NCBI GenBank assembly: GCA_028023455.1
Contig: JAQFVV010012420.1
Coordinates: 7,087,194 to 7,151,193 of the forward strand
DNA from: Epiperipatus broadwayi
Lineage: Eukaryota; Onychophora; Udeonychophora; Euonychophora; Peripatidae
Direction of reading: 5' to 3'
DNA length: 64,000 bases
The position numbers and the translations under genes were made by a program. The notes under the pieces were generated by a model, which saw only the letters and a list, made by a program, of their open reading frames with translations, did not search any database and was not told the DNA's origin. Every line of letters starts with the position of its first letter. Position 1 is the stretch's first letter. Of this stretch, positions 46,865-60,253 are shown in pieces.

Positions 46865-47056
46865 GCTTATGATTTAAATATGTATGGAGCAAAATATCAA
46901 TGGATTATTCTTGGATGGTATAGAGATAGATGGTGGGATGATCCAACTGTTATAGTTTCTTGTACCAAAGACCAGTTATTAACAGCGATGGAAGGATATA
47001 TTTCGACAGATTTACTTCCCTTAAGTACCAAATCCCAAATAACAATATCTGGAATG
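46865..47056 (+). CDS. GABBR2: GABA-B receptor subunit 2-like, internal exon D
   Basis: Codes 64 residues, phase 0, with acceptor tcttttag and donor gtaaaa. It opens with AYDLNMYGAKYQWIILGWY and includes RWWDD, then LLTAMEGYIS and LPLSTKSQITISGM. The NMYG-KYQWII-GWY run, the tryptophan pair, LLxAMEGYI and PLS-K-ITISG are diagnostic of subunit 2 in vertebrates. Subunit 1 has FGKKYVWFLIGWYADNWF and AVEGHIT instead. It follows exon C with no frame break. The next exon should start near the (T/K)xxExE segment and lead to the helix before the transmembrane domain, but I could not find it before 64000. A long palindrome ends 195 bp before this acceptor. Confidence 0.92.
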
Positions 47057-47399
47057 GTAAAATATTTAATGATCTAACAATATAAATACATAATATTGAA
47101 TTTCAAAAATCTTACACTTTTCATTTTTCAGCAAAAAAACTTTTATTATTCATTTCAATAATAATTTATTAACAATATATAGTGATTACATCCTGGTGAA
47201 AATAAAAATTGTATAATATGATTATATTAATGTTGTGTTTGACATCTGGCTAGAATGTATTATGTGAACACAACTGTTATACCACTTATGTGGTTGGGTA
47301 TAGTGAAGAAAGTTTGTATCATGTGTGACATACTAAGAACTTGTTTAATGTGGTTAGAATGTTTTATATAAGTGAAAGTATTTTCTTTTAAGATTGCCT

Positions 47400-47800
47400 A
47401 ATTTAAAAGGCTAGGTTGGTTGGAGTTGATAAACAAAAAGAGGATAGTGAAATTAATGACCAGGTGTCATCAAAGGCTTTACTGGAGGCAAGTAGCTGAT
47501 CACATTTCTTGATTTTTTTGAGCGTTTGATAAAACAACGGTATGATTTGTGGCAGTGGTAATTCCATGAGTGTTTTGCATCCATATGGCATAAAGGATAA
47601 AGATAGAAATCCTTATTATTGAAAATGTTCCATTACATATGGTCTTTTCAAGTGAGAGAATTATGTCAGTTCTTATGTTGGAGTTGATGACAATCATATC
47701 TTTCAGTGTTTTTAGTCTTGGGTATCAGTTGTATAATATGCTCTATGGTTTCTTCTTCACGAGAGCACAGACCACATATTGGGTCAATACATGTTAAAAG
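47400..47800 (-). mobile_element. LINE ORF2 C-terminal fragment with zinc knuckle
   Basis: The minus strand at 47790-47740 reads PICGLCSREEETIEHIIQ, the CxxC...EExxEH zinc knuckle that ends many LINE ORF2 proteins. It then runs on through fragments such as TICNGTFSIIRISIFILYAIW (47640-47580) to about 47400. It differs from the knuckle at 1100-1160 in spacing and tail, so it belongs to a different lineage. Truncated and frameshifted. Lies in the intron after exon D. Confidence 0.65.
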
Positions 47801-49640
47801 ATTTATCATTTATATATCTTCTGCAATATTATGTTTATATTAAATATATATATAAATAAGGTTTACACTTGTAAAAATTTAATCTAAAGTAGAAATTAAT
47901 AAGACTTTAAACTCAGTCAATTGTTTGGTATTTATCTGGCTTTTAGTTGCTATAATGAAAGTGATATTTAAAAATTGTTTTTTGAATAATCATAGATTTA
48001 AATGCTTTTTTGTTTATAAAAATGTTGTTATTTACAGATTGAGAAATATAGATTTAAATATAGTTTTTATTAAATACAAAGGTTTAACGAGTGTCTTCCT
48101 AGCAGTCTTTTTACAGCACTGCATGGGAATGCATTGGTCATTCAGCTGAAATTTATTCTTTAGCTACTGTCTGTGATATTAGTGAGTTTTATGTTTATTT
48201 GATAGTAGAAAATTGGTATTAAAGTATATATCAATTTATAAATTTTAAAAAAGCTGAAGATACTAATATTTTATAAAAAGTCAAATACAAACATGTTGAA
48301 AACATTGCTGATTGGTAGTCTGTTTGTTCCCAGGCCATAAAAAATGCTTGTGAGAGTTCTTGCAATCATTTTTTTTGCTTGACTTCAAAAAGAAAAAATG
48401 TATATTTTCTATAGTTTATTATTTATTTATGATTATTTTGGCAAAATAATTTTAAAATATTTATTTTAAGATAAATATATCTATTATTGAATTCGGATTT
48501 CTTTCAAAATGTATATTTTTAAAAAGATAATGTCAAAAGAAACATAATTATGGCAAAGCACAAGTTATGATTAGTTGGAAAAAATGTCTTTATAAATACC
48601 TCATTTTTAAATAACGATAAATGAAATTTTAAATTTGAAAACAGCATTACATTTCCTTATGATGTTGCAGCAATATAATGGTGAAGTCAGGTGATATTTT
48701 ATTGATTCATTTAGGATCTAGAAATGGAATTCAAACAATTTTTTTATTAGAAAAATATCTTTATTTGTAATTGCAAAAGAACAAACATCATTGTTGTGAT
48801 TATATATTTCAATTCATTACTTTTTTTCTATAATTTCATATTATTTTTAAAAGTTATTTTCATGTCTAAACTCACATTTTTAAGAAGTGAGTTAAAAATT
48901 GTAGAAATATATTTCCAAATAAAGTTTTCTCATTAAAATAAAAAAATGAAAACATAGTCACTAGAGTATGCCAAAAATATTTATAGTGAAAAGCTTAACT
49001 AGACAGTTTCATTACAAAAGGTTTTACAATGAAGAAGATAATTTTTATCATCAGTCTAACCAATTATCAGATGGTAGATATATATTTACTAGCTAATAAG
49101 TGAGTGACTAGTTGCATTTTTAGCGAACCTCTGGGAAAAAATGTTAAGCTTTTTCATGAAAGTTCTTAAAATAACATAATTTTAGATTCAATTCTCTCTT
49201 TTTGGTGATACGTTTTTTAATGATTAATCCCAAATGTTAAAAATTGCCCAATTCATAATTGTTTATTCATCAATGAGCAAGATATTTTTTTCAGATACCT
49301 AATACTCTATATTTAAGAAATCAGTATTTAATTTCCATTTCTCTATAAATTTTCTCTAAATATAATCCATATCCTATGCTATAATTACTGAATCATACAC
49401 AAATAATAAATTGAATTATTACTTTCACATTTCTTTATCAATTCCTTTAAATACATACCAATAAATATTTTGAACAGAGTTGGTGACACACAATATCTAT
49501 CCAATTGACCTTTTTTTGTCATAAATTCCTCTGATCACTTTTAAACTATCTTTTTTTTTTACATCTACTTTAGGACTTTAAGCAATATATCACAAATCTT
49601 GGCCATTATTATTTGAATATTATAAGCAGTTTAGAAAAAA
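47801..49640. other. Intronic DNA after exon D, no gene seen
   Basis: AT-rich. The frame at 47925-48149 (74 codons) has no family motif and does not fit the receptor. No downstream receptor exon found. Confidence 0.4.
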
Positions 49641-52060
49641 AGTGTTAAATCATTTATTTATTAATAAATAATCATTTAAATATTCATTATACTATTACAG
49701 TTTTTGGCATCCTAAAGTGTGGGCTCAATTAGAAACCATTTACCTGATATTATTATTGCCATTATTTACTTTTGTTATAACCTATAACAAAAAGTTTAGT
49801 CATAATTATAATTTTATTGATCATTTTAAAATGATTTGAATAATGAATAATTTTGTTCTAATTGACTTAAATATAATTGATAATTTAATATTATTTTTTT
49901 AAAAGTGCATAAAGTTTTCTGTCAGTGAATTTTATAGTATTAGTATAGGAATACAGGAATTGCAAGAGCTTTTCAAAATGATAGTTGTGGTTAAATATTT
50001 TGAGTATTTTGAGATGGTATTTTACTTACAGATCTTCATTTGACTAGAGTGTTTGGTGATCAAATGTTGTTAAAGATATTAATTAAGAAAATAATACTTA
50101 TTTGTTATTCATTTAATACACTGCATGTATAAATAGTGTTTATTATTTTTATTAATCTACTATAATGAAGGCTACTAATGTTGAAATAGGGCCTAAACAT
50201 GGTAATCAAAATGTCTTTGGGATATTTCTTAGAAAATTTGAAGAGTTGAATAATCAGTTAAAGAAATTAAAAGCTGATTCAAAAGAATTATAAGGTGAGT
50301 TTAGTAACAAATTTGACAAATTTAATGTAGAATTTAAGGCTTTAAATGCTAAATTTGAAGAATTTAAGTATGCAGTAAATATTAAATTAAAAAAGTTGGA
50401 TGAAAAATGGGTTATGAGATTTGATGAATTAAAAGTTGAAACAGGAAAACTTGAGAATAAACTGGATAAATTGCAAGAAAGATTTACTAATGAAACTAAA
50501 CAACATCACCTAATGAAAATAATGTGGAAGATGAATTTAAGAAAACTAAGGTAGATTCATGTACTAATGTTATTACTTTAAATAATAAAGTAGAATAAAT
50601 AAATGTTGAAGTTAAAGTTGAATTTGAGGAATTTATACGGACTAATCAATGCAGTAACTTTTATGTTGAAAATAATATATTGAATAATTATAATAAGGGA
50701 AATATAATTAAGAGATAAAAAGTACATAGACGAGACTAGTAAAATAGATAAATGTTCAATTCAGCCAGAGAAGAATTGATTTTTAGAAATTTATTCAAGA
50801 TAAATAAGTACAGCTATTTAGTAGTTGTAAAAGGAGATAAGTTTCTATAATATTCATCCAAAAAAGAGAAAAATATTATAGCCTTAATATGGATGATGAA
50901 AGTTATAAAAAATTAATTTATATAAGTTATTAAAAAAGAGTTTGAAATATTATAAAGTTTTAATAAATAGAGAGGTTATTAAAGTAGAAAATGTTATAGA
51001 TGGAAAATTTTTGAAAATAAGTGTTGAATATAGCTAATAATGCTTGTTTGATATGTTGTTATAATATTTAGAAAACAAACTAAATATAGTAAAAAGATGT
51101 AGTCCATCATTTTATAAAAGTAGTGGTGATAGAGATAATAATGGTTATTTAAAATATATTTGAAATAATTTGCAGGGTTGGCCATTTTGTAATGATAAGT
51201 ATGTATTCGATCTTATTGATTTTGGCAATACCAATCATTGGTATAAAAATAGTATTATAGATTCAAGATGAGAATATAAAACATAAATTATGAATTAAAT
51301 AATAATAAAGATTATAATAATTTTATTTAGTATAAGGATGTGATATTTTTATATATCTGAGAAATTGAAAATGTTATTAACAATATAAAGAAATATCATT
51401 ATACTTTGATAATAGATTTATTTTATAGATGTCCCATTAAATTGAAAAATGACTTAAACAAATATCATTTCTATATATTATTTTTAAGAATAATAGATTG
51501 TTTGCTTATAAATAAATTTATTAAAGATATTAGTTTATTTTTATTTCTTAACTTGTAATTTAAATATTTATTTATCCCTATATCAATTGTCAATAAAATT
51601 GTTAGGTATGAAGCATATTGAGTTCCATTCGAAACTCACAATCTAATCCCAGTGAAGAATTGTGCATGAGTTGGGTAGATTATGTAGAGTTTATTTAGAA
51701 AATAATCTGGCGAATAAGTTAAAATAGGGTTTAAATTATATAAATATAACTTAAAATCAGTCAACTAAATTTGCTCTAATTCACTTTCATTTTGGACATA
51801 GAGAGCCTATGTTAATAAAGATCTCTTTACCAACTATAGCAGAAGTATATTATGATAATATATTAGAAGCTCAGAAAAATTTAAAAGAAATAAGATAGTA
51901 AAGAGTTGTCCAAGCTTCTCATATAAATGATTATGTCTTAGGGAGAATTCCTCAAATTAGTGATATGCAGAAATATAAATGTAAAATTTTTTTTAATGGC
52001 TATGATGTACTGTTCTGAATAAGAAAGAAAATGTGGGGGGGGGGGTGCATTTCCCTTATA
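49640..52060 (+). mobile_element. Gypsy element of a second family: LTR end, PBS, gag, integrase C-terminus
   Basis: The LTR end (gtgttaaatcatttatt ... actattaca) is followed by PBS-like tggcatcctaaagtgtgggct (49705). A gag-like frame opens near 50165 (MKATNVEIGPKHGN) and continues as a heptad-rich coil (EELNNQLKKLKADSKEL; KLDEKWVMRFDELKVETG) to about 50530. Most of pol is missing or unreadable. At 51760-51990 an integrase tail is clear: FHFGHREPML (family LLFGREPRLP), EVYYDNILEAQKNLKEIR and VLGRIPQISDMQKYKCK (family ...KLxPKWxGPY). A G11 run is at 52036-52046 in the end region. Confidence 0.7.
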
Positions 52061-53200
52061 ACCCCCTGAAGGTGAAAAAGATACTTTAATGCCCAAAGTG
52101 TAAAGTCAATGGCACCACCTGAACAAATACATAAATAACATTTTGTCAAACAATGAAAATTATGAAAAAATAATATTTATTAAAAGAAAATACCGAAAAT
52201 AGTTTATTTAGAAAAACATATCAAGAAAATGAAATATTATTGTAATAATAAATATGTTAAGATTTGATATTTCAGTACTACTTGTGTAGAGTTTGAATAA
52301 CTTTGATAACTTGATTCTAATAACATAAATTTTATAGGAGTATATTTATGATTGTTGTTTTCAAGAAAATAATTTGAGAATAAAATAATATTTTCAGAGC
52401 ACATGTATATTTTATTGTGAGAGGGAAATTATCTGAAAGATAACCAAATATTCGAAGATAAGTTATCAGACAATAAATCACAAAGATAGAGTGATTAAAG
52501 AGATTTTTAAAAAAAGAAATTTATGAATCGTAAATATATTCGATAAAAATACATATATTTGTTAATGTTTGTTTATGTTGCTTAATAAATTAAAAATGTT
52601 GGACCTTATACATTTGGTCAATGGCAGTACCTACAGATACTAAACATATATATTGTAGACTTAATTAGAATATATTTTGTGGCATTGAATTGATTGCATA
52701 ATTTAATTGTAGAGAGATGAAAAGGGTGATTTAGAGTTAAATTTTGAGCAAATTTATTATTTGGTTTTGCAAATTGCTATTATTGATGAATAATAATATA
52801 TTGGAGATTTTGATAAGCTAATTATTTTTACAAGAATAAAAGCCAATGCCATCTTGGTCTAGATTTAAACTTGGAATCATTACATTCCTAAAAAAATTAC
52901 TGTTAGCATTATTTTTCAATTGTTTTAAAAAGATCAATAGGTTATAATACTAATGAATAGTTATTGGTAATCCATAGTAATATACTATAACATTGGTGAA
53001 TTTTAAATTTTATTTTTGCTTAATAGATAGTAGTACATCAAATTGTATATCTAAAAAAGTTAATATTTTATCATTAGAAAGATTGAATAGATTGAAATAT
53101 ATTGATGTATTCATTTATGGTGATTTTATTTTTATTTACTGCAAACATTTAACAAATAATACATGAACTTAACATAAACATAAAATAGACCATTATTATT
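52061..53200 (+). pseudogene. Possible gypsy protease remnant
   Basis: Around 53018-53085 the + strand reads LIDSSTSNCISKKVNIL, close to the retroviral-type protease motif (L-x-D-S/T-G-A/S-S-x-x-x-I-S) with the catalytic Gly lost. The region before it could be decayed gag. A single short motif is weak evidence. It could belong to the same family as 49640 but out of order, meaning a separate fragment. Confidence 0.3.
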
Positions 53201-55239
53201 TAGTGTGTATATGCATATGTAGGTGCATTGTATTTATATAATTAAAACAATATGGAATCATACATATTTGAAATTATTATTTATATAAGTATTTTAAAAA
53301 ATTATGGAATCGCATGCGAAAAAAGTCGCATATTTATAATTACAATTTTACTAGTGAAGAGAAAAACAATTTATTATATTAAATAAACAAATATAAAAAT
53401 ATATTCTTATTTTATGTAAATTGTGATTTTTAAAAAAAGTATTTTATTTGCTGATTTATTTTAGCACTTTTATTTTTTTAAAAAACCTGTTTATTTATTA
53501 CAAAATTAAGAAACATATTATTTCATGAAGCTTGCAGCATTTCAAGAACTGTTTATCAAGCAAAATGTTGAGTGAAACATATGAACAATATCCAAGATAA
53601 TAACTTAAGTATTTCACCATTAGGAAAAAGGTATAAAAAGCCATGGTTTTATATTGAAACTCTCTTAATTTGCTTTTCAATAAGCAAAGAGAATGCATTA
53701 TATATAATATTCAGTTGAATTTTAGTATAAAAATGAATGGATAAACAAAACAAAAATGTTTGCTCTAAAACCCTTCTGTCTTTTGAGAGAACTATTAACA
53801 TCTTGGAATAAAATCAACTGAATATACAATGCATTTTTAATGCTACAGGAATATAAAAATTCATAGAATATTCTTCATGCTACAATGTCTATTGGCATTA
53901 AAATAACTAAAGGATGCAACTTAGAATTAATTATGGATTACATTTGAGATACTATGGCAATGTTATTATAAAATACCAAAGAAATAAGTAGTACTATTAA
54001 TTATTTTATTTAAAATGTATAATTATTTCAAGTAGATAAAAATTCTGTTTTGAAAGATGTGATTAGAATGCTTACATAATACTGTATATCTTTATATTAC
54101 GAATATTAATCAGATTTCTGGACGTACTAACTTTAATTTTATAGCAGTTTCTGCAAATATTGTTCTATTAATATGTATTAATAAATAAGCTTTCTAATAA
54201 ACTTTTTAGTTAAGGAATATCTGATGATTTTTGGAAAGGTTAACCAGGTCATATGTTTTCCTTATATATTTATTTGACTATAATATATGTGTTTGTTTAT
54301 TCTACATGATATATAAACTAAAAAATTCCGATTATTTTAAAATAAAATTTAAATATAATATCTTTCCACTAATTTTAATGTTATTTAAATTTTATAGTAT
54401 GTGTTTTTGTTTTCATTATTGATATATATTTGAAAATCAATAGATTTTTTATATAAGTATTTTCAAATTATACTTAGGATAATGTGTACTTCATATACCT
54501 TGATAATAATAAAACTTTGTACTTAAATTGTTAATCTTACACTTATGATTATAAGAAAAACCAGGAAACAAGTTAAATAGATTTAATTATTATATATATA
54601 TACATTAAGGATTGATTTATAAATGCTTATGCAAATATAATATTTTCTTTCTGGTTTGCTAATATATCATTTACAGCATCTGCTATATATATAATAAATT
54701 TTTATCATATATTTAATTTATAATCACAAATGTCATAATCAAAATTTTTACATTCTTTTATTAACTTATATATTTTATTATTTATTTATTTATTATGTTC
54801 CTTTATCAATAATTTTTTATTAATTAAAATTGGATCTCATGATTATTCATAGTTTATTGATCACATATTTTAATAACAATGTAAAGGGTCTCTCCATATT
54901 TTATTTTTATATTAAATATTCAGCTAGCCAAAATATTATATAAACATTTAAATATTTTGATAATTTTTTGGTATCTTTTAATATTTTCTCATTTACATCA
55001 AGTAATTGTTAAAAAATTAAAATACTATAGTGTCTTATTAAAAAATAAATGGTTAAATACATATATTTATTTTAGTTTAAACTGATATAAATTGGTGCTC
55101 ATTGTTATTTGTACTTTCATAATTTATATTTATTTAATCACTAGTTTTTGGATAATACAATTTCACATTTCAAGTGGGTTTTAAACAAATTATTTACTTC
55201 ACTCTATATAATTTTATATCATTATAAAAATTAGTATCT
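53201..55239. other. Intronic or intergenic DNA, no gene seen
   Basis: AT-rich. The frames at 53498-53698 and 54231-54422 lack motifs. 54560-54800 is rich in (TA)n and (TTA)n. Confidence 0.4.
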
Positions 55240-55330
55240 GACAGTGTTAAACAATTTATTCATTAATAGATAATCATTTTAATATAAAGATTTTTGGTGT
55301 CCAAGGTTATGGATTATTTGATCAGTTAAT
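55240..55330 (+). mobile_element. LTR end and PBS of the second gypsy family
   Basis: gtgttaaacaatttattcattaatagataatcatttt (family word shared with 49645-49690) is followed by tggtgtccaaggttatgg at 55295. No gag follows, so it is a stub or heavily decayed copy. Confidence 0.5.
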
Positions 55331-55539
55331 TGTTCACTTATTATTCATACCATTACAATATATATATATATTATAAAAAGTCGTCCATGCAGGTCAACCT
55401 TTTATTTATATGAAAAAGGTACTCTATTGACCAGCATATTTAGGATTTTTGGCATTGATAAGTGTGAACTGTTTTCATATGATATACATTTATAAACAAT
55501 CTACCTTTGAGCAAAATCAGTTTCATTATATATATATTA

Positions 55540-55915
55540 TAACAGGATAAAAAGTTGCCCAAGAGGTTTGGGCAGCATTTTATAACTGAAATAAAAAGAT
55601 GATGAAGTGGCCGTTAGAATGCCATTGATAACAGATCGGATATGATAGGGTTATCATAAAGTGATCCCGTTTAATTACACTCTGCAAATTGTAGTGCCAT
55701 TTGTAGCAGAATAGATATGGGTGTATGCTAATCTCTGTTATAGCCCCAATGATTTAGGAGGCATTTGTAACATATTGAAACTGTGCAATGGGAAATATTA
55801 ACTCTAATTTAGCCTGAATAAAATATAGCCCAGTCACTGATCACCCTATATAATAGAATGAAAATGAGCCATGAAGCTGGACATCATTTGTAAATAAATA
55901 AAATATAAATAAATA
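55540..55915 (+). repeat. Possible unrecognised retroposon with (AAAT)n tail
   Basis: A 330-bp block of higher G+C (aagttgcccaagaggtttgggc ... agccatgaagctggacatc) ends in aaataaataaaatataaataaataaaa. The abrupt composition change and the A-rich simple tail suggest a SINE-like insertion. No A/B boxes or target duplication could be established. Confidence 0.35.
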
Positions 55916-58900
55916 AAAAATTATCCTAATTTTATAATACCCATAAAAATAGTATTTTTCACAACAGAATATAATATATGAAGCTAACAAATACTAAACA
56001 ATAAATAATCATTAAGTATTTAAAATAATTCTTTATCTAATCACATATCTGACTGTTAACTACACTAAAACAAAACAATGCTGATAATCTTATTACAGCA
56101 GCATGAATTCAAATAGCATTTGAAAAAAGAGAATTGTTTCAAATACTCTATATATAAACTTTACTTAAAATAAATTAAAATAAAGCAACTAAATTAAATG
56201 TCACTGTCCCAAAACAATGATATATGCTTAAAATATATTTCACTTATAATCAAATGAAAATAATAATAAATCATTCAACAATTAAATTCTAATATACCTA
56301 ATGAATCAAACATTACTTATAATAATATAAACTTATACTAAATTTTAATGATGTCCATATCTAAATAAAATAATTCATTAATGATTGAAATAACAGCTTT
56401 AGTATGTCCTATAAGTTTACAATATTTATAATATCTAAATAAATATGACTCAATAAATAATTTTAAATCCTAGTTTAATAAAATGATAAATAATATTCAC
56501 TCAACCATGCTTTACTCCCATATTAATTTATTATTAATATTCACACTATTTATAACAAGATAAAATTTTTAATAATGATATAATACTAATAAAGCATAAG
56601 ATAACTTGAATCTATAATCGCCAATCATACCAGTATATAACAGAAACAGAATATTTCTATTAGGTATTTACTTAAATACAATTAACTAATCATATTAATT
56701 TATTTTAAATTTCCTGTAACTAAACTATCAAAACTGTATATTATAACCATCAAAACATATAAAAAGAATTATTAGCATTTATTATAATCAAGTATGAATA
56801 TTAAAATTTAATATTTAATTAGATTTACAATCCACATCAACTAAATTTAAATATAATTAAAGCAAATCATGTTGACTTATAACAGAACAAAATATACTAC
56901 TATCAGCTTTATTATTAAATAAGATTAACATCTTATTGACCAACCATGAACTCAGTACAGTACCTATCTAATCAATAATAATTTAGATAAAACATGCAAA
57001 TATTTGATTATGACATAAAGTATATATCCAGTCAGATAAGAACTATTGAAATCAATACTAAAAAATAATATAACCATATCCACTTACCAATTCTGGGACT
57101 TGATTTCTGGATTATATGTTATAGTTATTTCAAAGAAATTTTCCAATAGTCAGTTTATATTGACTCACTCAAGTGTTATTAATCAATAAATCTATGTTGC
57201 ACAATTGGTATATATATATATGATAAATAGATCATAAACAATTAACATGTACCCCTATGATCTAATTTCTTATACAATATATCATCAATTGATAAATAAT
57301 TCCATATTTAAATAGGTGATTTCCTATTAATCTCCAATTATTTAATACCAAATATGCAACACATATTTCTATGAAATACAAATATGTTGCAGAATGTTCA
57401 TACTTTCCAGGATACAAGAGAATTTAATATATACATCTTCTTCTATATTTTATATATATTCAAAGATGAATCTAGTTATTTGTTGATATAAATTTAAGAA
57501 AATAAAATAAAGTGAATACTTATTGCAAAAAAAAAATTTTTTGTACTTCTAATATAAGTGATATACCTGCAGTTAATTTAAAATCAATAAATAAAAAGTG
57601 AATATTTTAAATATTAAAATAATAATTATTATGCCACAAAATATAAGTTTAAACTTAGAAAAATGTAACTGTAGGACCTATACTAGTCCAAAATTTTAAA
57701 TAGCCATTTTGTTTTTATCTTCATGATGGCAGACTGCGCCTACAGCTAGGAAGATGTCTTTGCAAGACATCTGCCTTCTCCTCATCAATCCAAAAGAAAG
57801 ATAGACCACAACAAATAACTAGAAATCATCATTGATTAATTAATTCTTTATTTCAAGAATTCTCATTTATTATAGTCAACTATTAGCAGAAAATAGACAA
57901 ATTGTCTTATGGAATTGCTGTCTCAATATTTAATAAATCACTAGATTTTCTTCACTTGAAAAAAATGATAAACAGCTAATATGTTTTGGAAAAATTGTAT
58001 TTCTTAATTTCAAACTCATTGCTGAAATATTTTCCATAAACTATTATAAAATAATTATTTTCTTTACTACAGGAAAGGATATGTATAAGTGTCAAGGATG
58101 TGAATTTGATCTCATTTTCAATTATAAAAGGAAATATTTTTAAACAATATTTTTAACTCAAAAATACTGCATACAAACTTGCTGCTGAAGAAACAAAATT
58201 TTGATTTATAAAGAATGAAGATCATTTTTGCTATGGATAATAAACTTTGCTTTATTAGCAATATGATCAAAATTATATATCTTATGGATTAAAGCTTGAA
58301 AAAGAATGGATTAATTTTATATTTTACATCAATGAAGTCCCGAACACTATATTTTTGAATAAAAATGAATATCTGTTAAGAGGAATTAAATTATAATTTA
58401 TAACAAATTCAGAATGTGTATTCAATGCTTAAGAAATTATGTTAAGGATTTTCTGTGCTAAGTATGTGAATAAAATTCAAAGGATAATGGATTTTAAGGA
58501 ATTATTTAAATGCTACTCCAGAATTGTGATTTCTCCAAACAAATATTAAATATAATAAACAACCAAGTTGTAAGCAATGTTAAAAATGGATTAATGTGTT
58601 AATTATGGATTAACTTGGATTAATAAGCATACTAAATTGAATTTAATACTCTTTATGCTACTTCCAGAAAGGATAATATTGGTGAAATGAAATGTGCCAT
58701 AACTGAATGGATTATTTTATTCCACTTTCGACTTTCATATTTAATTAATTGTGTTTGCTGATATAATAAAGTTTTCTCAGATATTTATGTATTAAGGTAA
58801 AGATAATATTTTATTTAATATTATTATTGTTGAGATTAAAAGGGATTAAATGTAATTTATTTAGGATTGGGTTGTACAGATGTAAGTAGTTATCAAATTT

Positions 58901-59480
58901 ATATTAAATGCCTATTGCCAAATATTAATAATGCTTATGAATTTTTAATATTTCTATCTCAGAATTAATTAAGTGGAATTAATTATCCTTGGTAAATGAA
59001 TAAACCTGTAAGAAATATTTTAAATATCATTCATACCTGTAAGTATTAATTTTTCATTATTATGTAGTGTATAACAAAACTGACTAATGATTTAATTATA
59101 TTTGTGTTAGAAAAGTAACATTTCTGATGTTTAAACCTGCAATTGAATCCAATAAAGGATCTTGGGGCAAAAATAAATAAGCTCAATGTGTAAATTATTA
59201 TCTAGATCTGCTAAGCAATGATTTGTACTTGCTTACTTTAAAAGAGAGAAAAAATTTCCAATGTTTATAAATGAATTTTGGTAAATAATTGATTTGTTAG
59301 AAATAAACATTTATCTTTTATAATTATTATCCTCCAGTATTAAATTGAGGATTATTTTATGAAATAGTAATATAACCTATTCCTATTGTCTTCACAACAT
59401 TGTCTGACAACACACTTGTTATATCCTGAGTTCAAATTAGTTCAAGAAACAAACAGTAATATTTATCAAATGCATTATAT
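55916..59480. other. Intronic or intergenic DNA, no gene seen
   Basis: 55920-57500 is notably G-poor on the + strand, with repeated aaataata/atcatt words. It may hold minus-strand LTR debris. 57720-57790 contains a small hairpin (gaagatgtcttt/gcaagacatctgccttc) in a more GC-rich patch. No coding. Confidence 0.4.
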
Positions 59481-59482
59481 AT

Positions 59483-59590
<108 letters not shown>

Positions 59591-60161
59591 GTTCTTGTTA
59601 TTGATTTTTACATTAAGCAATAAAGTAAATGTTAATTTTAATATTTTTCTTTGTCATTCTTAAGAAACATTATCATTGCACATTCATAATATTAAAGCTC
59701 ACATTTGAAATATAAACTTACACATAAAACTTATCTAACTTAAATACATTATTATTGTATAATGCTATTTCAAACATAAAGGTATTGGATAAAATGGTGT
59801 ACATAAACCCCTTTTATATTGTCTATCTTAGAATGCATAAACACACTTGATATCCATACATTTATTAGATAACCCTGAGATAAATTATTATTTAATCTTG
59901 TATTTAAATTTACTAACCTTAGCTTTAGGAAAAATAGGTGAGATAATGCTTGAAATAAGAAATAATATTTGTAAATATTTTATTGTGAAATAAAATAAGA
60001 ATAAGAATACACATATTATTATAAAATCCTGAGAAATTAATTTATTATTTTATTAAATATGAATGATTATTAGAGTCTAGAATAATTATAACTCAAGTGG
60101 AAATAGATAAATCTTGTATGCATAATAAATGCAAGCCTATTTTTATCTCAACAGCATTTTT

Positions 60162-60242
60162 CAGTCAAGTGTTGTTAGTCGAGAAGTCATTGCAGCCATC
60201 TTGCAAGCAAGTAGTTGGTTGCAGACGGTTGTGAAAAAAAAA
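60162..60242 (+). mobile_element. tRNA-derived mini-retroposon, copy 3, 3'-truncated with poly-A
   Basis: gtcaagtgttgttagtcgag (60164) to gttggttgcagacggttgtg matches the first ~70 nt of copy 1 on its sense strand. It then stops before the B box and passes into A10. acagcattttt at 60151-60161 and 60243-60253 is a perfect 11-bp target duplication. The loss of the tRNA 3' part with a poly-A tail shows an RNA intermediate primed or cleaved inside the tRNA. Confidence 0.8.
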
Positions 60243-60253
60243 ACAGCATTTTT

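Noticed and set aside
10781-47056. GABA-B subunit 1 as the gene identity
   Set aside because: Subunit 1 has FRTHPSA, WFLIGWYADNW and AVEGHIT at the diagnostic places. Here they read YRTVPSEN, QWIILGWYRDRWW and AMEGYIS, as in subunit 2.
47925-48149. 74-codon frame after exon D as the next receptor exon
   Set aside because: It does not match the expected lobe 2 continuation (FHGYAYDGIW-type segment) and lacks a good acceptor in phase 0.
57720-57800. Hairpin gaagatgtcttt/gcaagacatc as a tRNA or small RNA
   Set aside because: It resembles an anticodon arm, but no A box, B box or acceptor stem pairs around it and no target duplication was found.
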